Source: an uncultured Clostridia bacterium
GTDB taxonomy: Bacteria > Bacillota > Clostridia > Monoglobales > Monoglobaceae
Length of the DNA stretch: 23,996 nucleotides
Direction of reading: 5' to 3'
NCBI GenBank assembly: GCA_934463175.1
Contig: CAKSIW010000041.1
Span: 1 to 23,996, forward strand
Each line of letters opens with the position of its first letter. Position 1 is the first letter of the stretch. The translations under genes were made by a program, and so were the position numbers. Of the stretch, positions 6,425 through 13,714 are shown one piece after another. The notes under the pieces were generated by a model. That model did no database searches. It saw only the letters and a list, made by a program, of their open reading frames with translations, and was not told the DNA's origin.

Positions 6425-6744
6425 TCAAAATGTTCGTTGTGCGACACTGTTCGGGCGGTTCACAAACCGCCCGAATATCCCCCCCTTTTCAAAGGGGGGC
6501 GGCAAGTGCAGCGCACTTGACTTGGGGGGTTTAGGGCTCCCGAAAAGCGAGTAGGGTTCCCGAAAAGTGGAGGCATTGCCGACACTTTTTGGGAAAGAGG
6601 AGCGCACGGACTGAAAGCGATTGCGTGACCGAACAGGTCACGCGGAGCAAAAATGTCCGTAGCGCGACGACGAGCAGCCAAGCATAGAGCGACTGTCCGA
6701 CCGAACAGGGAGGACGGAGCATAATTGCTTGTGCTGCGACGACG
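6425..6744 (+). repeat. Q-type repeat block, copy 2 (direct repeat of 5573-5799)
   Basis: The stretch 6400-6805 has no gene. It contains TTCGGGCGGTT-caca-AACCGCCCGAA (6450-6475), a perfect hairpin, then CCCCCC/GGGGGG arms, then 'gggctcccga' and two successive Q bodies. These end at 'gcgacgacgagc' (about 6675) and 'gcgacgacg' (6744). The order of sub-blocks matches 5573-5799, with one additional Q body. Confidence 0.8.
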
Positions 6745-6745
6745 A

Positions 6746-6776
6746 TTGAATTTCCGAAATTCGGTAATAATATAAT
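6746..6776 (+). promoter_or_regulatory. Possible promoter of gpr, perhaps a forespore sigma factor
   Basis: TTGAAT (6746-6751) and TATAAT (6771-6776) have a 19-base spacer, which is long for sigma-A. TGAATT (6747-6752) with TATAATG 18 bases on partly resembles the sigma-G pattern expected for gpr. CCGAA-a-TTCGG lies between the boxes. Confidence 0.3.
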
Positions 6777-6805
6777 GTGACGAATCAAGGAAAGGATAAT
6801 GATAT

Positions 6806-7786
6806 ATGTTCAAGGCAAGAACCGACCTTGCGATTGAGGCAAGGGAGATGTATTTTGAAAGCTCCGCCATTGAAACCGACGCGGAGGGAGTTGAGGCGGA
6901 GGAGGAGCAGTGCGGCGAGGGTATCGCGGTCACAAGAGTGAAAATTCTGAACGAAAAGGGTGAGAAATGTCTCGGAAAGGGTGTCGGCTGCTATATAACC
7001 GTTGAACTGCCCGAAAATCTGCCGCGCGAACAGAGCGCGTATGAGGAAGCCTGCCGCGTCTGCGCAAAGGAGCTCTCCTCTCTCATCGGAGAAAGGCAGG
7101 ACGGCACAATTCTCGTCATCGGTCTCGGAAACCGCGGCATAACTGCCGACGCACTCGGTCCCGAGGCTGCCTCATCTGTCATTGTGACGCGCCATCTTCT
7201 TGAATATATGCCCGAGGAAATCGACAGCCGTCTGCGGTCGGTCTGCGCGGTTTCCCCCGGTGTTCTCGGCAATACGGGCGTTGAAACGGGCGAGATTGTG
7301 CGCGGTCTTGCCGACAGGGTGAAACCGTCGCTGATTATTGCGATTGACGCGCTCTGTTCGCGGAAAATGGAGCGAATCAACAACACAATTCAGCTGACCG
7401 ACACGGGAATCACTCCCGGGGCAGGCGTCGGCAACAAAAGAATGACGCTTGACAAAAAATCTCTCGGCATACCCGTAATCGCAGTCGGCGTTCCGACCGT
7501 GGTTGACGCGGCGACAATCGCGGGCGACACAATCGACATTCTTATTGATGAGCTGAAACGCGGCGCACAGGAGAATCTGCCGCTGTATAAAATGCTGTCG
7601 GTGATTGCGGAGGAGGATAAATATTCTCTGATAAAACAGGTTCTGCCGCCGAGGTGCAGGGACATGATTGTTACGCCGAAGGAGATTGACCTTGCGGTCA
7701 GAAACATTGCGGACATAATCGCAAACGCAATTAACATCGCGGTTCATGAGGGAATCACATTGCAGGACATCGACCGCTATAAATGA
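6806..7786 (+). CDS. gpr: GPR endopeptidase (germination protease)
   Basis: GPR degrades small acid-soluble spore proteins at germination and is made as a zymogen in the forespore. The 326-residue length is normal. The N-terminus, MFKARTDLAIEA, is the typical 'RTDLAxEA' start that includes the short propeptide. The core shows VIGLGNRGITADALGP (104-119) and SLIIAIDALCSRK (175-187). Asp115 and Asp181 have the same 66-residue spacing as the two critical aspartates of the Bacillus enzyme (127 and 193 there), so they are the likely catalytic pair. The ATG follows an AAAGG-type site. It is convincing evidence that the organism forms spores. Confidence 0.96.
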   Translation: MFKARTDLAIEAREMYFESSAIETDAEGVEAEEEQCGEGIAVTRVKILNEKGEKCLGKGVGCYITVELPENLPREQSAYEEACRVCAKELSSLIGERQDGTILVIGLGNRGITADALGPEAASSVIVTRHLLEYMPEEIDSRLRSVCAVSPGVLGNTGVETGEIVRGLADRVKPSLIIAIDALCSRKMERINNTIQLTDTGITPGAGVGNKRMTLDKKSLGIPVIAVGVPTVVDAATIAGDTIDILIDELKRGAQENLPLYKMLSVIAEEDKYSLIKQVLPPRCRDMIVTPKEIDLAVRNIADIIANAINIAVHEGITLQDIDRYK

Positions 7787-7795
7787 AAAATTCTG

Positions 7796-7824
7796 TTGAC
7801 AAATTCTCTGCACAGGCATATAAT
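7796..7824 (+). promoter_or_regulatory. Consensus sigma-A promoter of the phosphoglycerate mutase gene
   Basis: TTGACA (7796-7801), 17 bases, TATAAT (7819-7824): a perfect consensus. The predicted start near 7831 falls after an earlier ATG at 7830 and so supports translation from 7866. Confidence 0.85.
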
Positions 7825-7865
7825 TATAATTGGAAAATTATTTTTTGAGAAAGGCAGAGCAAATT

Positions 7866-9068
7866 ATGAAATATATTGTTGTTTTGTGCGACGGAGCGGC
7901 TGACACGCCCGTACCCGAGCTTGGAGGAAAAACGCCCCTTGAAAAAGCAAAAAAACCGAACATCGACCGTCTTGCGTCACTGGGAGAGATGGGCATGGTG
8001 ACAACCGTACCCGACAGCCTCCCCCCGGGGAGCGACGTTGCAAACCTTGCGGTTTTCGGCTATGACCCACACAAATACTACACGGGACGGTCGCCGCTGG
8101 AGGCACTTTCGATGGGCGTTCATCTGGAGCTGACCGACACCACCTTCCGCACAAATCTTGTGACGCTGTCGGACGATGAGCCGTATGAAAACAAAACCAT
8201 GGTTGACTACAGCTCGGACGAAATCACAACGGAGGAGGCGGCAAAGCTGATTGACGCTGTCAACTCCGCGCTCCGCACAGAGGAATATGAGTTTTTCAGC
8301 GGCATAAGCTACCGTCACCTGCTTGTCTGGCACAACAAGGAAAACAAGTTTTCTCTGACGCCGCCGCATGATATTTCGGACAGAAAAATCACGGAATATC
8401 TCCCGAAAGATGCCACGCTCCGCGGTCTCATGGAAAAGAGCTATGACATTCTGAAGAACCACCCCGTGAACCTTGACAGAATCAAGCGCGGTCTGCGTCC
8501 CGCAAACTCAATCTGGATCTGGGGCAACGGCACAAAGCCCGACCTTGATACATATGCGGAAAAATTCGGAATACGCGGCACGGTTATATCAGCCGTTGAT
8601 CTGATTAAGGGAATCGGCGTCGGCGCAGGGCTTGATGTGGTTGATGTTGAGGGTGCAACGGGAAATGTTCACACCAACTTTGACGGCAAGGCTGCTGCTG
8701 CGATTGACGCACTCCGCGGCGGTGCAGATTTTGTATATATTCATCTCGAAGCTCCCGATGAGGCGGGTCACAGACATGAAGTCGAAAACAAGGTTCGCGC
8801 GATTGAGCTTATTGACGAGAAAATCGTTGCGCCCGTTCTCCGTGCAATGGAGGAGGACGGCGAGGAGTTTTCAATGCTCATAATGCCCGACCACCCGACA
8901 CCGCTTGCAATCAGAACGCATACCTCCGACCCTGTGCCGTATATAATATATAAGAGCGGCAATTGCACAGAACCGAAGGCTGTCACCTATACCGAGGCAG
9001 AAGCACGCAAAACGGGTATTGTAACCGAAAACGGCTATATGCTCATGAATAAGCTTTTGGGAAGATGA
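7866..9068 (+). CDS. apgM: Cofactor-independent phosphoglycerate mutase, archaeal-type (ApgM family)
   Basis: This 400-residue alkaline-phosphatase-superfamily enzyme would interconvert 3- and 2-phosphoglycerate. Related bacterial members were once proposed as homoserine kinases. Visible motifs are the metal-binding Asp9 in VLCDGAADTPVPELGGKTPLE and the nucleophile region PPGSDVANLAVFGYDP with Ser56. The central GIGVGAGLDVVDVEGATG and HLEAPDEAGH segments follow, and the C-terminal metal site is MPDHPTPLAIRTHTSDPVP. The start at 7866 has GAAAGG about 11 bases upstream and is downstream of the consensus promoter. The permease gene follows after 43 bases and is probably cotranscribed. Confidence 0.92.
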   Translation: MKYIVVLCDGAADTPVPELGGKTPLEKAKKPNIDRLASLGEMGMVTTVPDSLPPGSDVANLAVFGYDPHKYYTGRSPLEALSMGVHLELTDTTFRTNLVTLSDDEPYENKTMVDYSSDEITTEEAAKLIDAVNSALRTEEYEFFSGISYRHLLVWHNKENKFSLTPPHDISDRKITEYLPKDATLRGLMEKSYDILKNHPVNLDRIKRGLRPANSIWIWGNGTKPDLDTYAEKFGIRGTVISAVDLIKGIGVGAGLDVVDVEGATGNVHTNFDGKAAAAIDALRGGADFVYIHLEAPDEAGHRHEVENKVRAIELIDEKIVAPVLRAMEEDGEEFSMLIMPDHPTPLAIRTHTSDPVPYIIYKSGNCTEPKAVTYTEAEARKTGIVTENGYMLMNKLLGR

Positions 9069-9111
9069 CCCACAGGGGGCGTTTTGGCAAGCCGCGGAAG
9101 GAGCGATTGCC

Positions 9112-10188
9112 ATGACGGGCGAAAAACTGATTAAATATTTGATATATGCTGCGGGAACAGCTTTTGCGCTGTTCCTGTTTCCTTTTCTTCTGCGGCTTTT
9201 TGCGCCGTTTGCCGCCGCGTTTCTGATTGCGGCTCTCAGCCAGAGAATGGTTCGGTTTCTGAAGCGGCGGCTGAAAATCAGCCGTGCGGTCAGCTCCGCC
9301 GTCATTGTCACACTGATTGTCGCGGCGGTCACGGGTGCGGCTGTGCTTGTTTCGTTTCAGCTTTTCACGCAGCTTAAAAATCTGCTGACCGCCTTTCCCG
9401 ACGCTCTTTCGTCGTTTGAAGCGCAGCTTGAGGCGATTGGCGAAAAATACAGCGAAACGCATTTCAGCCTTCCTCCTGCGGTTTCCGAGCTTGCGGACGA
9501 GGCGATTCTGCAATTTTCCGACTATTCAAAAAATCTTTCGCGCAGTGTTGCGTCATATGCCATCGGAGCGGCAAAGTCCCTTGCGGCGGCACTGCCCGAC
9601 ATTCTGCTGTTTCTGACGATGTTCATTCTCGGAACATTCTTTTTCACAAAGGATTATGTTTTGATTATTAATTTTTTCCGTGAGATTTTTTCGGAAAATA
9701 TAATCCGCAGGGCGGTTGCGGTCAAGCAGACCGTGACGCGCGCATTTTCGTCATATCTCAAGGCGCAGCTTATTCTGATGTTGATTACCGCGCTTCTGGT
9801 GACGGTTTGTTTGTGGATTGCGGGCATGAGCTATCCGCTTGTCTGGGGTCCCGTATGCGGACTTGTGGACGCGCTGCCGTTTTTCGGCACTGCCGCGGTG
9901 CTGGTTCCGTGGTCTGCGGTTTCGCTGATGTATGGGGACACATATTCTGCTGCCGCGCTTCTCATAATACAGGCTCTCACCTTCACTGTGCGTCAGCTTT
10001 CCGAGCCCAAAATTGTCAGCCGCCAGATTGGGATTCACCCGATTCTGACGCTGGTCAGTGTGTATATCGGGTTGAAGTATTTCGGAATTGCAGGGGTAAT
10101 TATTGCGCCGATTGTGACGCTGATTGCAGTGAATTTTTACGTATCATATAAGGTTCACGGGGGCGCTGCCCCCAAAGCCCCCTTTTAA
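9112..10188 (+). CDS. ytvI: AI-2E family / YtvI-like sporulation membrane protein
   Basis: The 358-residue integral membrane protein belongs to the AI-2E transporter (UPF0118/PerM) family. The landmarks are an N-terminal helix pair (about 8-45), a third helix (60-80), a charged extracytoplasmic segment, and the C-terminal helices with GLVDALPFFGTAAVLVPW and SEPKIVSRQIGIHP. The end contains YIGLKYFGIAGVIIAPI. The sporulation protein YtvI has this architecture; with gpr nearby I favour it over a generic permease. AAGGAG lies 8 bases before the ATG. The last residues, HGGAAPKAPF, are encoded by the first palindrome of the downstream repeat (GGGGGC-gct-GCCCCC), so the native C-terminus appears to have been replaced or extended by repeat DNA. 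Confidence 0.82.
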   Translation: MTGEKLIKYLIYAAGTAFALFLFPFLLRLFAPFAAAFLIAALSQRMVRFLKRRLKISRAVSSAVIVTLIVAAVTGAAVLVSFQLFTQLKNLLTAFPDALSSFEAQLEAIGEKYSETHFSLPPAVSELADEAILQFSDYSKNLSRSVASYAIGAAKSLAAALPDILLFLTMFILGTFFFTKDYVLIINFFREIFSENIIRRAVAVKQTVTRAFSSYLKAQLILMLITALLVTVCLWIAGMSYPLVWGPVCGLVDALPFFGTAAVLVPWSAVSLMYGDTYSAAALLIIQALTFTVRQLSEPKIVSRQIGIHPILTLVSVYIGLKYFGIAGVIIAPIVTLIAVNFYVSYKVHGGAAPKAPF

Positions 10189-10370
10189 AAGATTTCTTCT
10201 TTATGGAAAATGATTACCGCACCATTCTTATGGAAACGGAGTTCCAAAACCTTTTTATGGGGGTGTTGCACCCCAAACCTCTTTTCATGGAAACGCTGTT
10301 TCCCAAACTCTTTTTATGAAAACGCTGTTTCCAAACCTTTTTTATGGGGGCGTTGCCCCCAAGCCCCCTG
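10155..10370. repeat. P-module palindrome array left of S copy 2
   Basis: About six short palindromes alternate between GC-type (GGGGGC-gct-GCCCCC, TGGGGGT-gttgc-ACCCCA, TGGGGGC-gtt-GCCCCCA) and A-type (GGAAAC/GTTCC, TGGAAAC/GTTTCC, TGAAAAC/GTTTcCA). Linkers such as 'tttttatg' separate them. The first overlaps the end of the permease gene, and the first GC hairpin plus TTTT may act as its terminator. Confidence 0.8.
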
Positions 10371-10571
10371 CGCGCCGATTATTGCTCATGTGTCGGATTA
10401 ATTGCTTGAACAAAGGATTTTTGGCGCACGTCCGAATTAAAACCGCAATCAGCGGTTTTGTCGGACTGAACCGTGCGCACATTATGGAAATTGATTAATT
10501 CGTGCGCACGGTTCACACCAAAAATCCGTGTTCTTCGCAAAATCCGACATCATAACCAACAACAAGGCGCG
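10371..10571 (+). repeat. S-element copy 2
   Basis: Helices are CGCGCC (10371) with GGCGCG (10566), GTCGGATT (10392) with AATCCGAC (10541), and GGATTTTTGG (10415) with CCAAAAATCC (10518). The next are GTCCGA with TCGGAC around AAAACCGC-aatca-GCGGTTTT (10439-10459), and TGAACCGTGCGCAC (10467) with GTGCGCACGGTTCA (10502). All arms are complementary although many differ from copy 1. Confidence 0.88.
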
Positions 10572-10598
10572 TTTTCTCAAATTTTTCCAATTAGCCTA

Positions 10599-10627
10599 TT
10601 GATTTTTTTCTCATTATGTGTTAGAAT
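10599..10627 (+). promoter_or_regulatory. Promoter of a candidate small RNA
   Basis: TTGATT (10599-10604), 17 bases, TAGAAT (10622-10627). The predicted start near 10634 coincides with the first paired bases of the structure described next. Confidence 0.5.
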
Positions 10628-10631
10628 GGTT

Positions 10632-10796
10632 TTGCGACATAAATAAATATATAGTTTTCTCAAATAAAGCGTGTGTTTGGTAAAAACACGGGCTCCTTTT
10701 TCGCTTGGTTTGAGAAAACATTGTTGAAAAATTTGTGTCGCAGCAAACGGAGTTACGTGTTTTTCGGTGCGTAACTCCGTGTTGCGCACTTTTTTA
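10632..10796 (+). ncRNA. Candidate structured small RNA, function unknown
   Basis: Nested perfect arms enclose one another. TGCGACA (10633-10639) pairs with TGTCGCA (10736-10742). After a large internal loop, GTTTTCTCAAA (10654-10664) pairs with TTTGAGAAAAC (10709-10719), then AAGCG with CGCTT, then GTGTTT with AAACAC. A second hairpin, ACGGAGTTACG (10747-10757) with CGTAACTCCGT (10770-10780), is followed 10 bases on by TTTTTT (10790-10795). A promoter precedes it. The long hairpin with a central bubble recalls 6S RNA, but I cannot confirm this. No reading frame here looks real. The 94 bases after it (10797-10890) show nothing recognisable. Confidence 0.5.
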
Positions 10797-10890
10797 TTTT
10801 GAATATGCAATGAAGCCATGTTCTTGCGTTCTCTGACTGCCTCTGACAAAATGGGTAGTCCTCACGGAAAATCGTAAACACCGCGCCTTG

Positions 10891-11172
10891 TCGTCGCAAC
10901 ACAAGCGGTTTTGTTCCGTCCTTCCTGTTCGGTCGGACAATCGCTCTGCGCTTGGTTGCTCCTCTTTCCCAAAAAGTGTCGTCATCGTCGCAACGCAAGC
11001 GGTTGTGCTCCGTCCTCCCCGTTCGGTCGGACAATCGCTCTGCGCTTGGTTGCTCCTCTTTCCCAAAAAGTGTCGTCATCGTCGCAACACAAGCGGTTTT
11101 GCTCCGTCCTTCCTGTTCGGTCGGACAATCGCTTTGCGCTTGGTTGCTCCTCTTTCCCAAAAGCGGAGCTTT
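10891..11172 (-). repeat. Three tandem Q units, period 94 bp
   Basis: 'tcgtcgcaac' recurs at 10891, 10985 and 11079, exactly 94 bases apart, and the full units are nearly identical. They lie in the opposite orientation to the Q blocks at 5681-5799 and 19153-19259. Open frames across them arise from the repetition. Confidence 0.92.
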
Positions 11173-11231
11173 TCGGGAACCCTGTTCGCTCCGCTCACTT
11201 ACTTTTTGTCCGCAAAGTATATCTTTAATTC

Positions 11232-11430
11232 CGCGCCTTGTCGTTTGTTTCGCAGTTGGATTTTGCGAAAAACATGGATTTTCGCCGTGAACCGTGCGCA
11301 CACATTTTCATTTTCCTTAATTGTGCGCACGGTTCAGCACAGCAAAGCCGATGATTTCGGCTTTAATCTGTGAGTGCGGCTAAAATCCCTTGTTTGAGCA
11401 ATTAATCCAACCGAGACGAATGACGGCGCG
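11232..11430 (-). repeat. S-element copy 3 (inverted)
   Basis: Helices are CGCGCC (11232) with GGCGCG (11425), GTTGGATT (11255) with AATCCAAC (11404), and GGATTTTCGCCG (11276) with CGGCTAAAATCC (11377, one mismatch). The long hairpin is TGAACCGTGCGCACA (11288) with TGTGCGCACGGTTCA (11322), and the inner hairpin is AAAGCCGA-tgatt-TCGGCTTT (11344-11364). The element is inverted relative to copy 2, closing the composite. Confidence 0.87.
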
Positions 11431-11541
11431 CAGGGGGTTGCGGGGGCAGTGCCCACGCAAAAAAAGAAAGTTTTTTAAAAAAAAGAGGTGTGGGGAACTT
11501 CGTTCCCCATAAAAAGGTTGGGGGAACATAAGTTCCCCCTT
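11431..11541. repeat. P-module palindromes right of S copy 3
   Basis: Three palindromes: TGCGGGGG/CCCACGCA (imperfect), TGGGGAAC-ttc-GTTCCCCA and GGGGGAAC-ataa-GTTCCCCC, with A/T-rich linkers. The last ends at the ribU stop region and could terminate ribU on the minus strand. Confidence 0.75.
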
Positions 11542-12075
11542 TTATATAAATGTACGCATCTTTTTATAGCATAAAAACATAATAACCGACAAAACCGCGC
11601 CGCGGCAAAGATTAAACGGTGCAATGGTACTCAATGCAAGCCCGAGAAGCACGCTCTGCGGAGCGTCCGGCATATAAAGCGGCAGCATAATAAACAGATT
11701 TGCCGCGACCCCTGCAAGGGTCATAACCAAAACCCCTGCACCCATTCCGATTGCCGCGCCGCGCCGGCTGTGAATATGCCTGTATATCACGCCTGCGGTC
11801 AGCACAAAGATTCCGTTCACAATGAAATTCGCAAGCTCACCGACAAACCCCGTTGAGGTGCTCAGACAATGCAGAAGATTTTTAATCAGCTCAATCATCA
11901 CGCCGCCCACGGGTCCGATTGCCATTGTGCCGATGAGCGCGGGCAGATCCGAAAACTCAATCTCCAGAAACCCCGCGACCTTCAGCCCCATCACGCTCCC
12001 CAGCATTTGCAGAAGATATGCGATTGCCGCAAGCACTCCGACCTTCACCGTTTTGTTCACACTGTTTCTTTTCAT
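11542..12075 (-). CDS. ribU: ECF transporter S component, riboflavin (RibU)
   Basis: This 177-residue membrane protein is the substrate-binding subunit of an energy-coupling-factor transporter and needs EcfA/EcfA'/EcfT encoded elsewhere. Five or six membrane segments are visible. The RibU signature FLEIEFSDLPALIG (about 37-50) is followed by GPVGGVMIELIKNLLH, and a late loop has GLALSTIAPFNLCRGAVLS. GGAGG lies about 9 bases before the ATG. The FMN riboswitch and terminator in its leader make riboflavin the most likely substrate. Confidence 0.92.
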   Translation of the reverse strand: MKRNSVNKTVKVGVLAAIAYLLQMLGSVMGLKVAGFLEIEFSDLPALIGTMAIGPVGGVMIELIKNLLHCLSTSTGFVGELANFIVNGIFVLTAGVIYRHIHSRRGAAIGMGAGVLVMTLAGVAANLFIMLPLYMPDAPQSVLLGLALSTIAPFNLCRGAVLSVIMFLCYKKMRTFI

Positions 12076-12106
12076 GTTTTTTTCCTCCTTATATAATTCA
12101 CTTCAG

Positions 12107-12136
12107 AGAAAAAGCCCCGAGCGGAATGCTCAGGGC
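12107..12136 (-). terminator. Rho-independent terminator, FMN riboswitch expression platform
   Basis: On the minus strand GCCCTGAGC, loop ATTCC, then GCTCGGGGC form a 9-bp stem with one T-G pair, followed by TTTTT. It lies between the aptamer and the ribU ribosome binding site, so FMN binding should favour termination. Confidence 0.85.
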
Positions 12137-12152
12137 AAAAATGCATATAATT

Positions 12153-12265
12153 CTTCTCTCGTCCGGACTATACCGTCGGCTTCGGAATCTCACCGAATCA
12201 TGCCTTGCGGCTCGCGGGCTGTACCGCCGGTAGGGAATTGCACTTCCGCTCACCCTGCCCTGAAG
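12153..12265 (-). promoter_or_regulatory. FMN riboswitch (RFN element)
   Basis: The minus strand shows the conserved blocks in order: CTTCAGGGCAGGGTG at the 5' end (12265), TTCCCTACCGGCGGT, AGCCCGCGAGCC, GATTCGGTGAGATTCCGAAG, CCGACGGTATAGTCCGGA, and closing GAGAGAAG (12153). The two ends pair to form P1. This aptamer binds flavin mononucleotide. Confidence 0.97.
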
Positions 12266-12280
12266 TTTTTTCTACATTAT

Positions 12281-12309
12281 ATACTATACCTGTCGGCGAA
12301 ATTTGTCAA
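12281..12309 (-). promoter_or_regulatory. Promoter of the ribU riboswitch transcript
   Basis: On the minus strand TTGACA (12309-12304), 17 bases, TAGTAT (12286-12281), placing the start just upstream of the aptamer. Confidence 0.75.
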
Positions 12310-12317
12310 TACCCATT

Positions 12318-13337
12318 TTAAAAATCGGTTCGGATATATTTATAAAGCAGAATCCCGAGCCATGCAAGCCCTGCATATCCGAACGCCGAATACAGCCTTG
12401 AAATTAAATCCGAAAACCCAATCCTTGCAAACGGCGCGGCGGAAAGACACAGCACCGCGGACGCAAGCACGCGGTCGCATGTGCGCGTCAGGCGCAGCTT
12501 TGACAAAACCCCGTAGCCGTGCGAAACCGCGGTGGTGCACAGTGCCATGAACAGCACCGCGCAATATGCCAGCTCCGCCGTCCTCCCATATGTCAGCGCG
12601 ATGTCAAGCAGCGGCATTTGAGAGCTTATAATATCGCCGTAATATATGTTCAGCACGCTCCACACCAGAAAAATCAGCACGCCCAGAACACCCCCCGAGA
12701 GAGCCGCGGCGCGGAGCATGGTTTTCTTGGTGAGACCGGCGGACAGCGGAACCAGCACCGCGCCGACCGTGATTGTGTTATAGCTCACATAGCACACCGA
12801 CGACAAAACGGGGTTGCGCGTCAGCCGCTCAAAGGGCGCGAGCGTGGGGACGCTGCCAAACAGCAGGGTGAATATGCTCAGAAACACCATGCCGAAAACC
12901 ATCACCGGAACCATGACCGCGTTCAGAGCCACAATTCCGCGCATATCAAATGAAAATGTCACAAAGCACACCGCCGCAAGCAGGAAAATTCCCCATGACG
13001 GCGCGACCGCGAACGTACCCGAAATCAGCGCGCCGCTTCCCGACAGCATGACGAAAAAACCGCAGAACATATAAAGCAGCATGAAGGCGCGGATCGGTTT
13101 TGCGGCGCGCCCCGCAACCGCGCTGACAAAGCTGTCGAAGTCGCGGCAGCCGCGCGCGTCCGACATTCGCATCACGATGTATGCAATCAGCGCAAAGAAA
13201 ACCGCCGCAAGCACAATCCCCGTGCAGTCGCGCACGGAGCTGAGATTGAAATATTCAAAAATCTCCCGTCCCGAGGCAAACCCTGCTCCGATGACGAGCC
13301 CGATATATACAAATGCAGTTTCAAATGTCGTTTTCAA
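12318..13337 (-). CDS. YkvI-like membrane protein, putative transporter
   Basis: The 339-residue protein has about ten hydrophobic segments and the family hallmark near the N-terminus, YIGLVIGAGFASGREIFEYF (about 11-30), with a glycine-rich broken helix as in amino-acid/sodium symporters. YkvI-type proteins are uncharacterised; substrate is unknown. The start is an unusual TTG at 13337, supported by GGAGG seven bases upstream; no ATG in frame fits better. It precedes ribU on the same strand, but ribU has its own promoter just past this stop, so the two are separate units. An alternating GCGGA/TCCGC palindrome lies upstream near 13380-13401. Confidence 0.8.
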   Translation of the reverse strand: MKTTFETAFVYIGLVIGAGFASGREIFEYFNLSSVRDCTGIVLAAVFFALIAYIVMRMSDARGCRDFDSFVSAVAGRAAKPIRAFMLLYMFCGFFVMLSGSGALISGTFAVAPSWGIFLLAAVCFVTFSFDMRGIVALNAVMVPVMVFGMVFLSIFTLLFGSVPTLAPFERLTRNPVLSSVCYVSYNTITVGAVLVPLSAGLTKKTMLRAAALSGGVLGVLIFLVWSVLNIYYGDIISSQMPLLDIALTYGRTAELAYCAVLFMALCTTAVSHGYGVLSKLRLTRTCDRVLASAVLCLSAAPFARIGFSDLISRLYSAFGYAGLAWLGILLYKYIRTDF

Positions 13338-13421
13338 TGTGCTCCCTCCGCATACTTCATACCATATATAGTGTATTCGCGGATAAAATTATATATTCCG
13401 CAAAAATTTCTCAAAAAACTG

Positions 13422-13450
13422 TTGACAAGCCCGAAAAAATGTGGTATTAT
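13422..13450 (+). promoter_or_regulatory. Promoter of the rpmG-secE-nusG-rplKA operon
   Basis: TTGACA (13422-13427), 17 bases, TATTAT (13445-13450). It gives an 80-base leader before rpmG. Confidence 0.85.
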
Positions 13451-13539
13451 AATTCTACCTCTGAAAAGGGGCTTTATTTGTGTTGAAAAAGATTATGCAC
13501 CGCATAAGCTTTGATATACGAACGGAAAGGATGAATGAA

Positions 13540-13689
13540 ATGAGAGTGAAAATCACTTTGGCATGCACCGAGTGCAAGCAGAGAAACTATGACACGATGA
13601 AGAACAAGAAGAACGATCCCGACAGAATCGAAATGAACAAATATTGCAGATTCTGCAAGAAGCACACTCTGCATAAGGAAACAAAGTAA
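13540..13689 (+). CDS. rpmG: Ribosomal protein bL33
   Basis: The 49-residue 50S subunit protein starts MRVKITLACTECKQRNY and has the zinc-binding form with Cys9/Cys12 and Cys36/Cys39 (CRFCKKHT). The start at 13540 fits AAAGGA 8 bases upstream; the open frame extends 60 bases further but those residues are not part of the family. It opens the classical rpmG-secE-nusG operon. Confidence 0.97.
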   Translation: MRVKITLACTECKQRNYDTMKNKKNDPDRIEMNKYCRFCKKHTLHKETK

Positions 13690-13714
13690 TCTACGAAAGT
13701 TTGAGGTAGTGAAA

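Noticed and set aside
10753..11373. Several overlapping 100-180 residue open frames on both strands
   Set aside because: They are translations of the tandem Q units (repeating 'GKRSNQAQSDCPTE' type peptides) without ribosome binding sites.
12519..12953. 144-residue plus-strand open frame
   Set aside because: Antisense to the YkvI-like gene; composition is that of a reverse-strand shadow (rich in His, Arg, Gln).
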